NCBI GenBank assembly: GCA_964035575.1
Contig: OZ037895.1
Span: 372,001-436,000 of the forward strand
Direction: 5' to 3'
Length of the DNA stretch: 64,000 nt
From: Rhynchopus sp. YZ270_cl-10
Lineage: Eukaryota > Euglenozoa > Diplonemea > Diplonemida > Diplonemidae
Shown one piece after another: positions 50,876 through 61,013 of this stretch (positions are counted from its first letter, which is position 1; every line of letters starts with the position of its first letter). A program made the position numbers and the translations under genes. The notes beneath the pieces are model-generated. The model searched no databases. It was not told the DNA's origin and saw nothing but the letters and a program-made list of their open reading frames with translations.

Positions 50876-50928
50876 GAAGTTGATAGTGCAAACGCCTCTG
50901 GGACGCAGGCACTGACACTCCGCGGGTA
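50876..50928 (-). repeat. T-family tRNA-like repeat, truncated in T-arm
   Basis: GAAGTTGATAGTGCAAACG, CCTCTGGGACGCAGGCAC, TGACACTCCGCGGGT, then an A-run. It is directly followed by an H-family copy, so the two families sit as a pair. Confidence 0.65.
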
Positions 50929-50938
50929 AAAAAAAATA

Positions 50939-50972
50939 TGAGATGAACCTAAGCCTCTCGTGCTTAGTCACC
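50939..50972 (-). repeat. H-family hairpin repeat
   Basis: GAGATGAACCTAAGCC then TCTCGTGCTTAGTCACC. The stem is intact and separated from the T copy by 10 bases of A-rich sequence. Confidence 0.75.
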
Positions 50973-51050
50973 ATTGAAAATATCCAGTTCATGGAGCCCT
51001 CGGACTAGAGGGAAAGGGGAAGCAGTGGGGGAAGGAGAAAAAAAAAGAAA

Positions 51051-51093
51051 AGTTTATAAGATGATCCTAAGCCTCTCGTGCTTAGTCACCTTA
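51051..51093 (-). repeat. H-family hairpin repeat
   Basis: AGTTTATAAGATGATCC, intact stem with loop CTCTCGT, then TCACCTTA. Virtually identical to copies at 3911 and 5873, 45 kb away. Confidence 0.8.
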
Positions 51094-51470
51094 AAAAAAG
51101 TCATCCTCCCTCCCCCTTTTGGTAAGTTGTCCTCAGTAGCACTCAGGTTACCTAAAAAAAAGAAGAATAGTTGAAAGAGATGAAATTTCCTCAAAAGAAT
51201 GTACAAAATAACACAAAAAAAAAAAAACTTCAAACAAAAACATGGGACAAACAATGTGTCTTGGACTTATCATCTTACGATCCAAGGAGGGGTGGGGTAA
51301 AGGGACGACCACTTTTTTGGCCCGTTGTGCATCAACCATGCCAAAGACAGGGTTTACAAAATGACAAAAAAAATCACTCCAACTTAATTCCAGGCTGGAT
51401 GCCTGTCACCATTTGTGTAGCGGTGTAAAAAAAAACCTTTTTTCTCTCCCTCACTCACTCCGCCCCCTTT

Positions 51471-53486
51471 TTACAAAAACGATCCAGGTGAGACATCACG
51501 GTTGGGGACCTCCTGGTGGATGTCTGGTGTATGGTAACGGAGAGGCTTGCGGGTGCTGTTGACTGTGGAGGGTGTGGCTGCAGCAGGGGGTGCGCGCCTG
51601 ACGCCGTTTGTGGTGGATGGGGAGGTAGGGGGCATGACGCCGCCGTCCTCATCGCGTGGGATGGTGTAGGCTCCCTTCTTCGTCAGACGGGACTCATTCT
51701 GGTCGAGCTGTATCCGCTTCTCAATGAGCGTCTTGTTCTGATGCGTCAAAGTATGCCTTGCCAAAGAGTACAACAAAAGCGCGTTGGCGACAACCTGAAG
51801 TGTGAATGTAATTGATGTACAACGATGAAGTAAATGTGGTTTTATCATAAGCCTATGGTGATACCACCAAGGAAAAAAAACACAGTTCTCCGTATTCGTA
51901 CAAAATTATCGATAATGTTCGACCCCAAATATGTTCAACCTTTTCAGAATTTTTCTGAAAGTTCGACCTTTTTTTGTACGAAATACAGTATTTCACCGTC
52001 GCGTGGGGAAGGGAGGGAGGGAGGGGGGAGTGGAGTGGGGAGGTGCCATACCTCCTCACAGGTGGACATTTTCGCCTTGCGTTCGTCAGGCATGACGTCC
52101 CAGGCAATGACCATCTCCTGCAGGGCCCTGAACACCGTGCGGAGCTTGTGGGTGTCCAGCTTTTCAATGTCCTTCTCGACAACGTTCCATCTGTTGTGGT
52201 GTAGCATGTTGGATGTGTGGGAGAGGGGCATACTTAATGTCGTCCTTCTTCTTGCCGAAGTCACGGTCACCTCTCTTAGGGTTCTTGATAATCGAGCGGA
52301 TGGCAGTTTTGATGGTGTTGTGCGCTTCTTTGAACACAGCCTCTTGGTCGGGACGCTTGACTGTTGTAGGGTTTTGTTTTGTTTTGTTTTGTTTTGTTTT
52401 GTTCAAATATCACTTAGCCCGACCCACCTCCAAACTATCCCCTCATTTTTTGCCCTCAAAGAGGTTTCCTCTAGGAAGCGTATTGCAATAAAATTTATCA
52501 ACACAGAATATTTACAAAAAAAAACAAATTTCTTTTTTCATACTAATTCTCTCCCTGACCTGCCCGATGGCTTGGTAGTCCTTCCAGAGGTTGATGACAG
52601 CGGACTTGAGGAGCATCATGCATTCACGCATCTTTGCGTCAGGGTCGTTCGACCGCATGATGCGTTGCACAAGAGTCTTCTTTTCTTCTTCGATGGCAGC
52701 GCGGTCACGCTCGGTCTGTGCAATCTGGTCTTTGAGGTGCTGGATGACACCTTCGAGCACCTCCGTCGAGAGCGCAATCGACTGCGGCGCTGTCTCGAGC
52801 TCCTCAAAGCTTGCTTCAAGCTGCGCAATGTCTCTCCTCGCCGCTTCAATCTTCGACGCCACTTCCTCAATGTACCTCCGCTGCTGCTCCATCTCCTCGT
52901 TGATGCTGTGCTTCGTCTTGTCGTTCTCCTCACGCAGCAACTGGTTCGCCTTCCTCTGATGCACCGTCTTCCCATCCTGCTCATCAAGGTCCCTATGCAC
53001 TGCACCCAGCTTATCCCCCTCAAGCTGCTTGATCCGCTGATTGGTATAACGGATGGCCGCAAGAAGGGCAAGCTGTCTGTTCTTCGTCTCCATATCGCCC
53101 GCACTGTCTGCCTTTGCCTGTTGGATTTGCTCTGCGTTTTTGGCACGCATTTGAACGCGTTTAACCTGCTGGCGGAGGGTCTGTGCATTCACATCCTTTT
53201 CCTGCAACTCACGTCTCACCTGGTTGATCTTTCTCTTGAGCTCCCCAACGTGCTCTTCTCTCTCCTGCACACCTTCTTCAAGGCGGGCGACGTATTCCGC
53301 CTGCTGCTGACGCTCTGCCACGCCGTCTTCCTGACGGCGTTGGAATTCACCTACCTCCTCCTGCGACAGTGCGACTGCACGCTCCAAGTTGCGGCAACGT
53401 TCCACCTCACTCTCATGCACCTCCTTTAAGGTGGTGATGCGTTTGTTGTAGTAATCAGCATCCTTTGGGCGGGTCTGTTGCGACAT
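51471..53486 (-). CDS. coiled-coil protein, four exons, possibly flagellar
   Basis: Exons 53486-52544, 52360-52234, 52190-52052 and 51794-51471 give 510 residues. Introns are 183, 43 and 257 bp, all GTATGN...CAG, and all phases fit (1, 2, 0). Residues 1-310 are an almost unbroken coiled coil starting MSQQTRPKDADYYNKRI. A conserved-looking globular part follows across the joins: RPDQEAVFKEAHNTIKTAIR, KDDIKWNVVEKDIEKLDTHK, then FRALQEMVIAWDVMPDERK. The tail is Pro/Ser/Thr-rich. The upstream in-frame extension is treated as 5' UTR because it runs into a MITE. The adjacent axonemal gene CFAP74 hints at a flagellar role, but I do not recognise the family. Confidence 0.75.
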
Positions 53487-53604
53487 CTTTTTGTTGTGGT
53501 GTACGTTCTCTGAAAAGGGGTGGAAGTGAGAAAGAGAGAGAGATGATGCATGCTTCGGTAGGCGCTGTTTTTCGTTGATAAAACGAAAAACCCACACCTT
53601 AGGG

Positions 53605-53734
53605 CAGTGATCTAAAACGCGTGGCAAAATACGTATTAATACGTAATACGTGACTTACCCCCCCACGCATTACATATCAATACGTATCAATACGAATGCG
53701 TATTATACGTAGCAATGCGTATTTTAGATCACCG
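53605..53734. mobile_element. 130-bp hAT-like MITE in a 5' flank
   Basis: C(A/G)GTGATCTAAAA at both ends in inverted orientation and the direct repeat ACCTTAGGG directly outside (53596-53604, 53735-53743). CAGTG ends and an 8-9-bp duplication fit hAT or a similar superfamily. The inside is palindromic AT-rich sequence with several TACGTATTAATACGTA-like stems. It lies 119 nt upstream of the coiled-coil gene's start. Confidence 0.75.
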
Positions 53735-54054
53735 ACCTTAGGGAGGGGAGGTATGCGGGTTGTGCCCTCAAAGAAGAAAAGGGAAACTGTCAGTCCCCCT
53801 TGCCCAGTCGCAGTGTGGAACTTTGCTATATACCTCACAACAAATCTAAGCAAGAGGCAGGTATCATGTGGCGCGGCTACCAAAAAAAACCACTGTGAGT
53901 GAGAAACCACTGTGTAGTCAGCGGCATAGGTAGGTGACAGTGGGGAGGGGGGGGAAACGCAAGGGGTGTGGAGGTATAAAAGGAGAAGGAGGTGATCTTG
54001 TTATTGGTAAATATATTGTGTAAAAAGATGAAAATTTTTGAAGAAGAAAAAAAC

Positions 54055-54085
54055 AAAACTGTAGTTGATGCAGGCACCTCCTCAT
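54055..54085 (-). repeat. T-family fragment with internal deletion
   Basis: CTGTAGTTGATGCAGGCACC, matching the shortened copy near 4588. The rest of the 53735-54295 gap is AT-rich with no other feature seen. Confidence 0.35.
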
Positions 54086-54295
54086 CATGCATCAAAAATA
54101 AAACTCGGGATGTTTTTCAAAGGGTTTGGGTGAGACGAAGAATCGTTACCCAAAACCTCTCAATAGTTAATACCCCATATTTTTCAAATCTAAAATGCAC
54201 GAAACGAAACCAAAAGAATTGGGGGATGAAAATAATCTGGCCTACTCAATCCACAGCCGAGGATTTATTTTTATCTTTATCTCTCCCGATTTGCA

Positions 54296-57200
54296 TTATA
54301 CAGGCAACCGGATAGACCCTTTGAGCACCACAACTATATCCTGGGGCGCTTCACCTTGAGGCCAGCCTCCTCTCAGCTGAAAGCGCAGCTTTGCTTCTAC
54401 GTCTATCGACACCCCTGGGACCGGGAGCTGACTGAAGACCTCATGCGACAGACACCCGGTACTGTCCTTCGGCGCAAACACCACCTCCACCGGGATATCC
54501 TGCGCACCAGCCGGCAACACCAGCTTTCCCCCCGCCATTCCCGTCAATTTAAACCCACAGGCCTCCGCATCTGCAATCTCTTTTGCTTCTACGGTTACTT
54601 CTCCGGGGGTTCCTAATTTCCCGTCGTTTCCTTTGATGTTACCGAAGAAGATGGTGTGGGTGGCTTCTGCTTCTAAACGCCTGTCTTTGTTGAATATAGG
54701 GAAAAATTCGTAGACGAATGGAAGAGAGGGTTTGGCTGCACCGATCCAGGAGAGGGAGTCGTCGGAGGGGGTGGGGTGGGAGACTGTGGTGGTGCCGCTT
54801 CGGGCTATTTGGCCTCCGAGGTTGAGTGCTTTGGGGAGATGCGCATAGACGGAGCGGGAGCAAGCGGTACCAGAGAGGTTTAAACGAATGTCTTTATCAG
54901 CTCCACCATAGGCGCAAATCGCCGAAGCGCGGTACGAAGCATACGGATGGTCTGGTGCAAACAAAAGCTTTACCTTTACACTCCCATTCTCCGGCACCAC
55001 ACCACACTCCGGGACAGCGCTAAAGGGCACCCCACCATTGCTATTGTAAGGCTCGATGGAGTCGCAGTCAAACTCAATTCGAAACGGCACCGCAAAAGTC
55101 TTCGATGTCAACGTCATTTCCCTCCCTTTTGCTTCGTCCACAGTATTGAACACACCATTCGCCAGCAACGCGGAGGAGGTTAAACAGGCGCCCAAGGGGA
55201 CCTTCACAACGGAGCCTTCGATTGGTGGGTCGGAATCGAGCGAGATTTCGAGAGATGGGGCGAGGCCTTTTCCTATGAGTTTGATGGCAACAGAGGAGCC
55301 GCCGATGTGCTGAAGAACTAATGTGTCCTGGTAGAGCGCGGGCGCAGAAGGAGTGAATTTGAGGGTAACCTCGCAGATATGGTTGTGGCTGAGGAAGGTG
55401 GGCGGTTTGACAATCTGAAAGGGTCCAAAGGTGTCGAGCGGCACCGCCACGAGCTGTGCGGAGTGATACCACGACACATTCCGCACAACAACCGTTCTCA
55501 GCACCGTGGAATTCGCCGGCGTCGCCTTGAAGTCAACACAGGTCACACAGTTCTGCTCCTGCCACTCCGCGTACCGTGTAGCCTGCTCCTTCATAACTGC
55601 CGCCACATCTACTACTGGAACAACTGCTACCTTTTCCGCTTCTGTTTCTTCAGGGTCGGCAGTAGGGGCAGCTTCAGGCGTTGGGGGTTCAGGTTCAGAT
55701 AACAACTGCAGAACATTGCTTGGGGTGACCTCATTTCTGCTGTTCTCCGCGATAATGGTAGGTAAAGTGCAGCAGAGATGCACCTCGAGGTAGATGACCT
55801 TCAGGGCAGAGTTTGCAGGGACGTTGTCGTGCGCTGTGATGAAGCAGGGGAGCTTCAGAGAGGCATGCCAGGAGGCTTGGTGTGGGTTTGCTGTAGGGGT
55901 GCGGTGTGGTTGACCAGCAATGCAGCTGAGCCCGACTGATTTGTCGGAGTTGTTTGCGTTGTACCGCCAGAGGGCTGATTTTAGCATTTTGGAATTCGGT
56001 GCAAATTTTAGCAACACCGCCGTCGCTTCCCCCGGGGCAACCATACCAGACGACGGTGATATGGACATACACAACAGCTCCTGTTTTGATGGTATCACAG
56101 TCCCCTCTTCAGCCCGCTCTTCAGCCTCATCCTCGGGGGTGTTCGTGTCATCTGGTGTGTCCGGAAGCAATGCGCCCTGCAGATCGACGCAAAAGACCTG
56201 AGAGGTGCTGGAGGTGTTTTTCAGGAGGACAGTAACGTACGCCTCGTCGTACAGCGCTGTGGCAGCGAACTTCACGACGGAGGAGGAAAGCGTGAGGGGA
56301 GCCACGGAGGCACTCCCGGTGAGGGTGATAGGGTAGGTTTCGTCGCGTTCAGTGGTGAGGTAGAGGGTTTCGTTGACGATAGGCCCTGAAGGCGTCACGC
56401 AGACCAAAAACTCTTTCGAACGATTCGGGTGGATACACCCAAACCCGCAGTTTGGGGTAACAAAGATGCCTTTCGGAAGCCCAGGAAACCCGACCTCAAT
56501 CGGTAACGCCCCAGTGTTTTCGACAACAAGGCGTCGTGACACGCCTTCACCTATCACACAGTTCCCGAAGTCCAACGCTGTGTCAGAAAATTTTAACCTC
56601 GTTGATGTCAACCGCGCATTGAACATATAAGAAACTGGAAGCGCCTGGCCCAAAACGGAGATGCTGATTTGCTTGTTTATCACCCCTCCGTCGCTTGCTA
56701 TTTGGTCTAAAAGTGCGCGGGAAGGACGGAATTTTACCTGATACTTTAACGTCTCCGACGGCTGAATAAACCCAAACTTTGGAACATACTCCAAAAACGG
56801 CTTCAAAAGTTGCGGAACCTGCGGCGTAACTTTAATCGATATTTTCCCCCGATTGCACATCACCAACTCATCGCGGTACAGCGCACCCACTACACAACAC
56901 TTAAATTCCAGCGTCTTTGACCCTTCGTGCACATACACCGGGACCTCCGTACCGTGCCCTTTGCAGGAGAACACGATGTCCTGCACATCACTGCTTTGGA
57001 AATGCAGCAACCCGTCTGCGTCAATGTGCCCTACCTCTGATGGGTTGAATACAAGCTTTAGTGTGCGCACGGAGCGGGGTGGGAGGTACATCCCTTCGTG
57101 TTTGTCTGGGGTGATTTGCAGTGTCGGGCACTGTGTGATAGACCCCAACAGCGAAAACCGCGTTGCGAGCGCTCCTGAGTTGCGAATCGTGATGACCTTC

Positions 57201-57712
57201 GTAGCGGTTTCAGCCACCACCACGCTGTCGAAGTCCACAACGCGCCCAACACCCTTCACCAGAGCCGGTTCAACACTGATGGCAACCTTCTTAGTCGTTG
57301 CAATGAGAGGAACAGAAAACTCTCCTGTTTTTGCAAGAAAACGGATCTCAGAGTGAATATCCTCATTCACCTTGGGTGAATAATGTATCGTCAACTGACA
57401 CGACATCCCCGCACTCACCTCCCCGGGTCTTTCGTACGTTATTTCAAAGAAGTCTGAAATGTCCAACGGCAGCTCTAGTGCCTTGAATGTATTGAAGCTC
57501 CATGAAACGTTCGTTAAGGTGATGGTTCGGCTGGATGGCACTCCGACTTCGAAGTCCTCAAATAAGACCTGCGGCGGGTCTGATAAGAATGGCGTTCCTT
57601 TGAACTGCTTTCCAAGAACAATCTGATGTTGCACCTTAATCGACCGCCGCGACTTCTGCGGACCCACCGGCGCTGCAGTCGGAGTGGACGCATTGCTAAA
57701 CACTGCAGCCAT
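54296..57712 (-). CDS. CFAP74: cilia- and flagella-associated protein 74 (ASH-domain repeats)
   Basis: A 1138-residue protein made almost wholly of immunoglobulin-like ASH/MSP-type domains. Residues about 40-160 match CFAP74 in order and wording: LFEDFEVG near a Pro-rich start, ITLTNVSWSFNTFKALEL, FFEITYERPGEVSAGMSCQL and FLAKTGEFSVPLIATTKK, then FDSVVVAETATKVITIRNSG. CFAP74 belongs to the C1d projection of the central pair and helps set the flagellar waveform. Animal and algal homologues also have an N-terminal coiled coil, absent here, so the protein is shorter. The coiled-coil gene immediately downstream is separate and does not obviously supply it. The first in-frame Met was taken as the start. 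Confidence 0.75.
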   Translation of the reverse strand: MAAVFSNASTPTAAPVGPQKSRRSIKVQHQIVLGKQFKGTPFLSDPPQVLFEDFEVGVPSSRTITLTNVSWSFNTFKALELPLDISDFFEITYERPGEVSAGMSCQLTIHYSPKVNEDIHSEIRFLAKTGEFSVPLIATTKKVAISVEPALVKGVGRVVDFDSVVVAETATKVITIRNSGALATRFSLLGSITQCPTLQITPDKHEGMYLPPRSVRTLKLVFNPSEVGHIDADGLLHFQSSDVQDIVFSCKGHGTEVPVYVHEGSKTLEFKCCVVGALYRDELVMCNRGKISIKVTPQVPQLLKPFLEYVPKFGFIQPSETLKYQVKFRPSRALLDQIASDGGVINKQISISVLGQALPVSYMFNARLTSTRLKFSDTALDFGNCVIGEGVSRRLVVENTGALPIEVGFPGLPKGIFVTPNCGFGCIHPNRSKEFLVCVTPSGPIVNETLYLTTERDETYPITLTGSASVAPLTLSSSVVKFAATALYDEAYVTVLLKNTSSTSQVFCVDLQGALLPDTPDDTNTPEDEAEERAEEGTVIPSKQELLCMSISPSSGMVAPGEATAVLLKFAPNSKMLKSALWRYNANNSDKSVGLSCIAGQPHRTPTANPHQASWHASLKLPCFITAHDNVPANSALKVIYLEVHLCCTLPTIIAENSRNEVTPSNVLQLLSEPEPPTPEAAPTADPEETEAEKVAVVPVVDVAAVMKEQATRYAEWQEQNCVTCVDFKATPANSTVLRTVVVRNVSWYHSAQLVAVPLDTFGPFQIVKPPTFLSHNHICEVTLKFTPSAPALYQDTLVLQHIGGSSVAIKLIGKGLAPSLEISLDSDPPIEGSVVKVPLGACLTSSALLANGVFNTVDEAKGREMTLTSKTFAVPFRIEFDCDSIEPYNSNGGVPFSAVPECGVVPENGSVKVKLLFAPDHPYASYRASAICAYGGADKDIRLNLSGTACSRSVYAHLPKALNLGGQIARSGTTTVSHPTPSDDSLSWIGAAKPSLPFVYEFFPIFNKDRRLEAEATHTIFFGNIKGNDGKLGTPGEVTVEAKEIADAEACGFKLTGMAGGKLVLPAGAQDIPVEVVFAPKDSTGCLSHEVFSQLPVPGVSIDVEAKLRFQLRGGWPQGEAPQDIVVVLKGSIRLPV

Positions 57713-58369
57713 TTTTTGACGCTCTTTCTAAACTCTGTTTTTTCCCCCTCTAAAGGGGAGAGAAGCGCCCCTCTCCACTGTTGTTGGTGTTCTGATGGGG
57801 AAGAATGTGTTTGTAGGATGGAAATGTCATGAAAAAAAGGAGAGGTTTGGAAATGAATCTTTTTCAAAAAAAAAGAAGAAAAAAAGAAGAGGAAAAGAAT
57901 GAAAAGAAAAGTCAACTCTTTGAAACGCAAAACAGCTCGTTGACAGTGTACCTTTGAAAAACTCTTCTGTTATGAGTGAGGTGTTTTTTTTTTTTTGGTT
58001 GACACCCCGATTAGCAGCTCTCCTCTTCCGTCGTTTTCATTGTTTGGGTGTTGGAATTCGTTGGACTCAGGTTTTGAGAATATTTTTTGTTCAAAAGAGA
58101 ATTTGAACACAGTGCAAAAAAAACGCCATCTAAAGTGCATTTAGTAAGATCAAACAAAAAGCGCACTCTTTAGCAATATCACCATCAAAAGAAAACAGAG
58201 AACAGACAGATAAAACCCTCAGCGCATCAAATTATGTCATCAAAATTGCAAAAAAAAAAAAATATTCTATCTGCCCTTCTCCCTTCTCCCTTTCTCTCGA
58301 TTATTCACCCATAACCCTAAGCAGATGGGGTATAGAGTGTGGTGTGTTTGCTTCGGTATAAAAAAAAAA

Positions 58370-58440
58370 GAAGTCGAAAGTGCAAAATGCCTCAACCGTA
58401 CGCGGATTAGCGAACCCCAGAGAGCACTTCATTGGCATGC
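58370..58440 (-). repeat. diverged T-family tRNA-like repeat
   Basis: GAAGTCGAAAGTGCAAAATG, CCTCAACCG, TACGCGGATTAGCGAACCCC, AGAGAGCACTTC. The GGGACGCAG core is lost, but the T-arm-like GGATTAGCGAACCC is kept. Confidence 0.5.
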
Positions 58441-58467
58441 ACGCGGTTTTATAAAAAAATCCTTAGT

Positions 58468-58530
58468 TGGTGGCTCCGGAGAGGGGGTCGCCATTGACAG
58501 GTCGCTGACAGGTCGTTGACCGATTTCCCA
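58468..58530. repeat. M-family repeat, two-unit copy
   Basis: GGTGGCTCCGGAGAGGGGGTCG, ATTGACAGGTCGCTGACAGG, TCGTTGACCGATTTCC. It matches 47827-47985 without the expansion of the 11-mer. Confidence 0.6.
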
Positions 58531-58876
58531 TAGCATTATCGTCTTTTTTGGGGGTTAGAATAGGGAAGAGACGTTCATTTGCTGTCACCTCCCCGCGCAG
58601 CCTCGGCACACCACATGAAGAAGCTGCACTTCGTATCATCGCCACCGCATACAAAGAAGTCTCTTTTCAGACCAGGTGGTTTGGCGACAGTGCGCAACGC
58701 AGCTGGGATATTGCATTTACACATGACGCATGCTTCCCCTTCCTGTTGATCCCCCATTGGAGAAGGCAGGGGAAAAGGATGTTTTCCCCCCAGAGTCTGT
58801 GAGTATAGTTGGTGTAATGTGGTTCATTGCTAGACGTCTTGGCAGTGCTGTTTTTTTCAAGCATACTATTTGTTTC

Positions 58877-59500
58877 ATATGGGTCGATGCGTAAAACCCC
58901 CCCTCCCCAAATTTCACTACGATTTTTGAGGTTTTACCAGAAATCAGCGCCGAAAACTGCCCAGAACCACCCCAAAACCATTTTCCGGCGGGTTTTGGGG
59001 GCTTTTGGGAAAAAATATACTTATTTTGACCCATTTTGGGGTATTTTTGCGTGTTTTTGGGCTATTTTTACTCCCTACCCCCAGAACAGATAGACACATA
59101 AAGAATACCCAGAGTTGGACTCAACAGCTACCTTGATATAATCGGTGACTCCTCTGACGAGGAGCACGATCCTGTCCCCCAAGAAGAAGAAGGGATGACC
59201 ACCCGTCACCGCATGGCTAAGAGAACGCGGTCTTTTATTTCTTCAGTTTCCTCAGTTTCACATAAAACGTGTAAAACCTGTGGTAAGACGGGCCACAATA
59301 CACGTTCATGTCCAAAAAAGCGTCGCACATCATAAAAAAGACCCCAAAACACCCCCCCAGGGTCCCCAGGCCCCCCAGACCCCCCAAACACCCCTTGTAC
59401 ATGCACCTCGACCTCTCATAGCCTCCCAGCAGAAATAAAAAAAAATCAAAAATCGTAGTGAAATTTAGGGGAGGGGGGGTTTTACGCATTCACCCATATA
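58877..59500 (+). mobile_element. TATGGG-ended DNA transposon remnant with zinc knuckle
   Basis: Inverted repeats of about 50 bp (ATGCGTAAAACCCCCCC, then AATTTCACTACGATTTTT) start ATATGGGT at both ends. The inner plus strand near 59110-59333 ends in a basic segment with CKTCGKTGHNTRSC, a CCHC zinc knuckle, and a stop, as at the C-terminus of several transposases. AAGCATACTATTTGTT occurs at 58859 and 59529, flanking the element at unequal distances, so it may be an old duplication. Confidence 0.65.
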
Positions 59501-59761
59501 CTAACTATTCTACTGAATAGAAGGTCCAAGCATACTATTTGTTGGTTCCATCTCATTGAGAAAAAGAGTTACGTCTCAATTCAATCGGCTGATCAACGCT
59601 TTTTAAAATAGAATGGAGCAACGCCGTTCCGAAGAGGAATGCCACTTTGCGGGTTTGTGGACATAGTAATTGTGCTCTTCGGGGATCCAGCCAATTTCTT
59701 ACCCAATCTCTTCCGGGAGCCAGCCAATTCAATCGGCAGTCAGATATGTCCTATAAGAAAG

Positions 59762-59871
59762 TGAAGTTGATAGTGCAAACGCCTCTGGGACGCAGGCACT
59801 GACACTCCGCGGGTTATCGAACCCCCGGAGTGATGCGCATGGGAGTGGTTTACAGGGAAGCTGTAAGCAGG
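59762..59871 (-). repeat. T-family tRNA-like repeat, most complete copy
   Basis: GAAGTTGATAGTGCAAACG, CCTCTGGGACGCAGGCACTG, CACTCCG-C-GGGTTATCGAACCC-C-CGGAGTG (12 bp of stem around an ATCG loop on plus, B-box-like GGTTCGATAACC on minus), then TGCGCATGGGAGTGG and CAGGGAAGCTG. It is cut at its far end by the transposon that starts at 59872. Confidence 0.7.
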
Positions 59872-60931
59872 TATATGGCAGCGTCCGCGAAAGACCCCCC
59901 CCCCCTAAAGCTAACATCCATGCTTATTGGTATTTCACTAATTAAAATTTTGGTATTTTATAAGATTTTTTTTTTTAATGAACTCAGAGTTAAGTTTCTG
60001 AGTTCATTAAAAAAAAAAACGGTGAAAAATTCCGAGTAGGTATTAATTTAGATAGGAAAAGCTATGTCAACAGCTATGTGTCCCCTTATTTTACCTGTAA
60101 ATACTAAGGATATACAAGGAAATCCTCACAAACACCCATATAACCACCCATAGAACAACACAACAGGGGGAAATGTAATCAGCAGCCAAAGCATTCGCTC
60201 AGGAGCTGAAAACCCGGCCTTTCCGAGGCCTAAAAAACTTCGCCGAGCTGCAGGTGTATGCAGGGGTTCACTGGCAGGGGGGCAAAGGGTGGGGCGCGAG
60301 GAGCTGGATGCGCGAGGTGTGTAGCTCGAAGCATATGTCCCTCCATATGCAGAAGACACCACCAGGAGAAAAGGGGTGTCCGCCGTTTACTACTCCTGTA
60401 GTTGCATCAGCGACACCCTCAGGAGGACAGTGACAGCGAGACGGAGGAGGAAGAGGAGGAACAGGCGGACAATTGTCTGTAACTCTTGGAGAGACTCATC
60501 ACGGAGGTCAATAGGGTCACTCAAAAAAGGGGGTTTTCTGCGAGAAAGTCGACGTCGCCGCAGACGACCCGGAGCGTGAAGCTCTTTCGCGCTCTATTTA
60601 GAGTGTTCGGAGGGGGCGACAAGCCTCCACCCCCCTTTCCTACCCCCTTTTTGATAATGGGTTTAGAGACAGATATTACTGAATTCCTTCCTATATCCTT
60701 AGTATTTACAGGTAAAATAAGGGGACACATAGCTGTTGACATAGCTTTTCCTATCTAAATTAATACCTACTCGGAATTTTTCACCGATTTTTTTTTTAAT
60801 GAACTCAGAAACTTAACTCTGAGTTCATTTTAAAAAAAAATCTTATAAAATACCAAAATTTTAATTAGTGAAATACCAATAAGCATGGATGTTAGCTTTA
60901 GGGGGGGGTCTTTCGCGGACGCTCCCATATA
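59872..60931. mobile_element. 1.06-kb transposon with 250-bp inverted repeats
   Basis: Inverted repeats of about 250 bp (59872-60124 and 60682-60931) begin TATATGG, then GCGTCCGCGAAAGACCCCC. They are almost identical apart from the length of C/G and A/T runs and contain an inner palindrome TGAACTCAGA...TCTGAGTTCA. The 560-bp middle has only short frames: a 78-codon minus frame ending in a hydrophobic stretch and a 67-codon Arg-rich plus frame, neither of which resembles a transposase. It inserted into or next to a T-family repeat. The family is unknown; the termini link it to 10117 and 58877. Confidence 0.75.
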
Positions 60932-61013
60932 GAAGAAAGCTTAAGAAATCTTGTCGGAGTTTGATCTTGGGGGGATTAAATACCACCAAACTCCACCAAA
61001 ATTTTAGGCAAAA

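Larger units (their letters stand above)
50149..51470. other. intergenic, repeat-rich
   Basis: Contains a GT run near 50336-50355, a P-family copy, a T-family copy and two H-family copies (listed separately) about 380-530 nt past the stop of the coiled-coil gene. No gene is seen. Confidence 0.45.
57713..58876. other. intergenic, repeats only
   Basis: Contains a fragment ACAGTGTACCTTTG near 57944 that matches the first block of the P family, a T-family copy and an M-family copy (listed separately). No gene seen. Confidence 0.4.

Noticed and set aside
59872-60931. Polinton- or virus-derived element because of its long inverted repeats and small Arg-rich frame
   Set aside because: No capsid, polymerase or integrase trace, wrong termini for Polintons, and only 1.06 kb; the short frames are probably chance.
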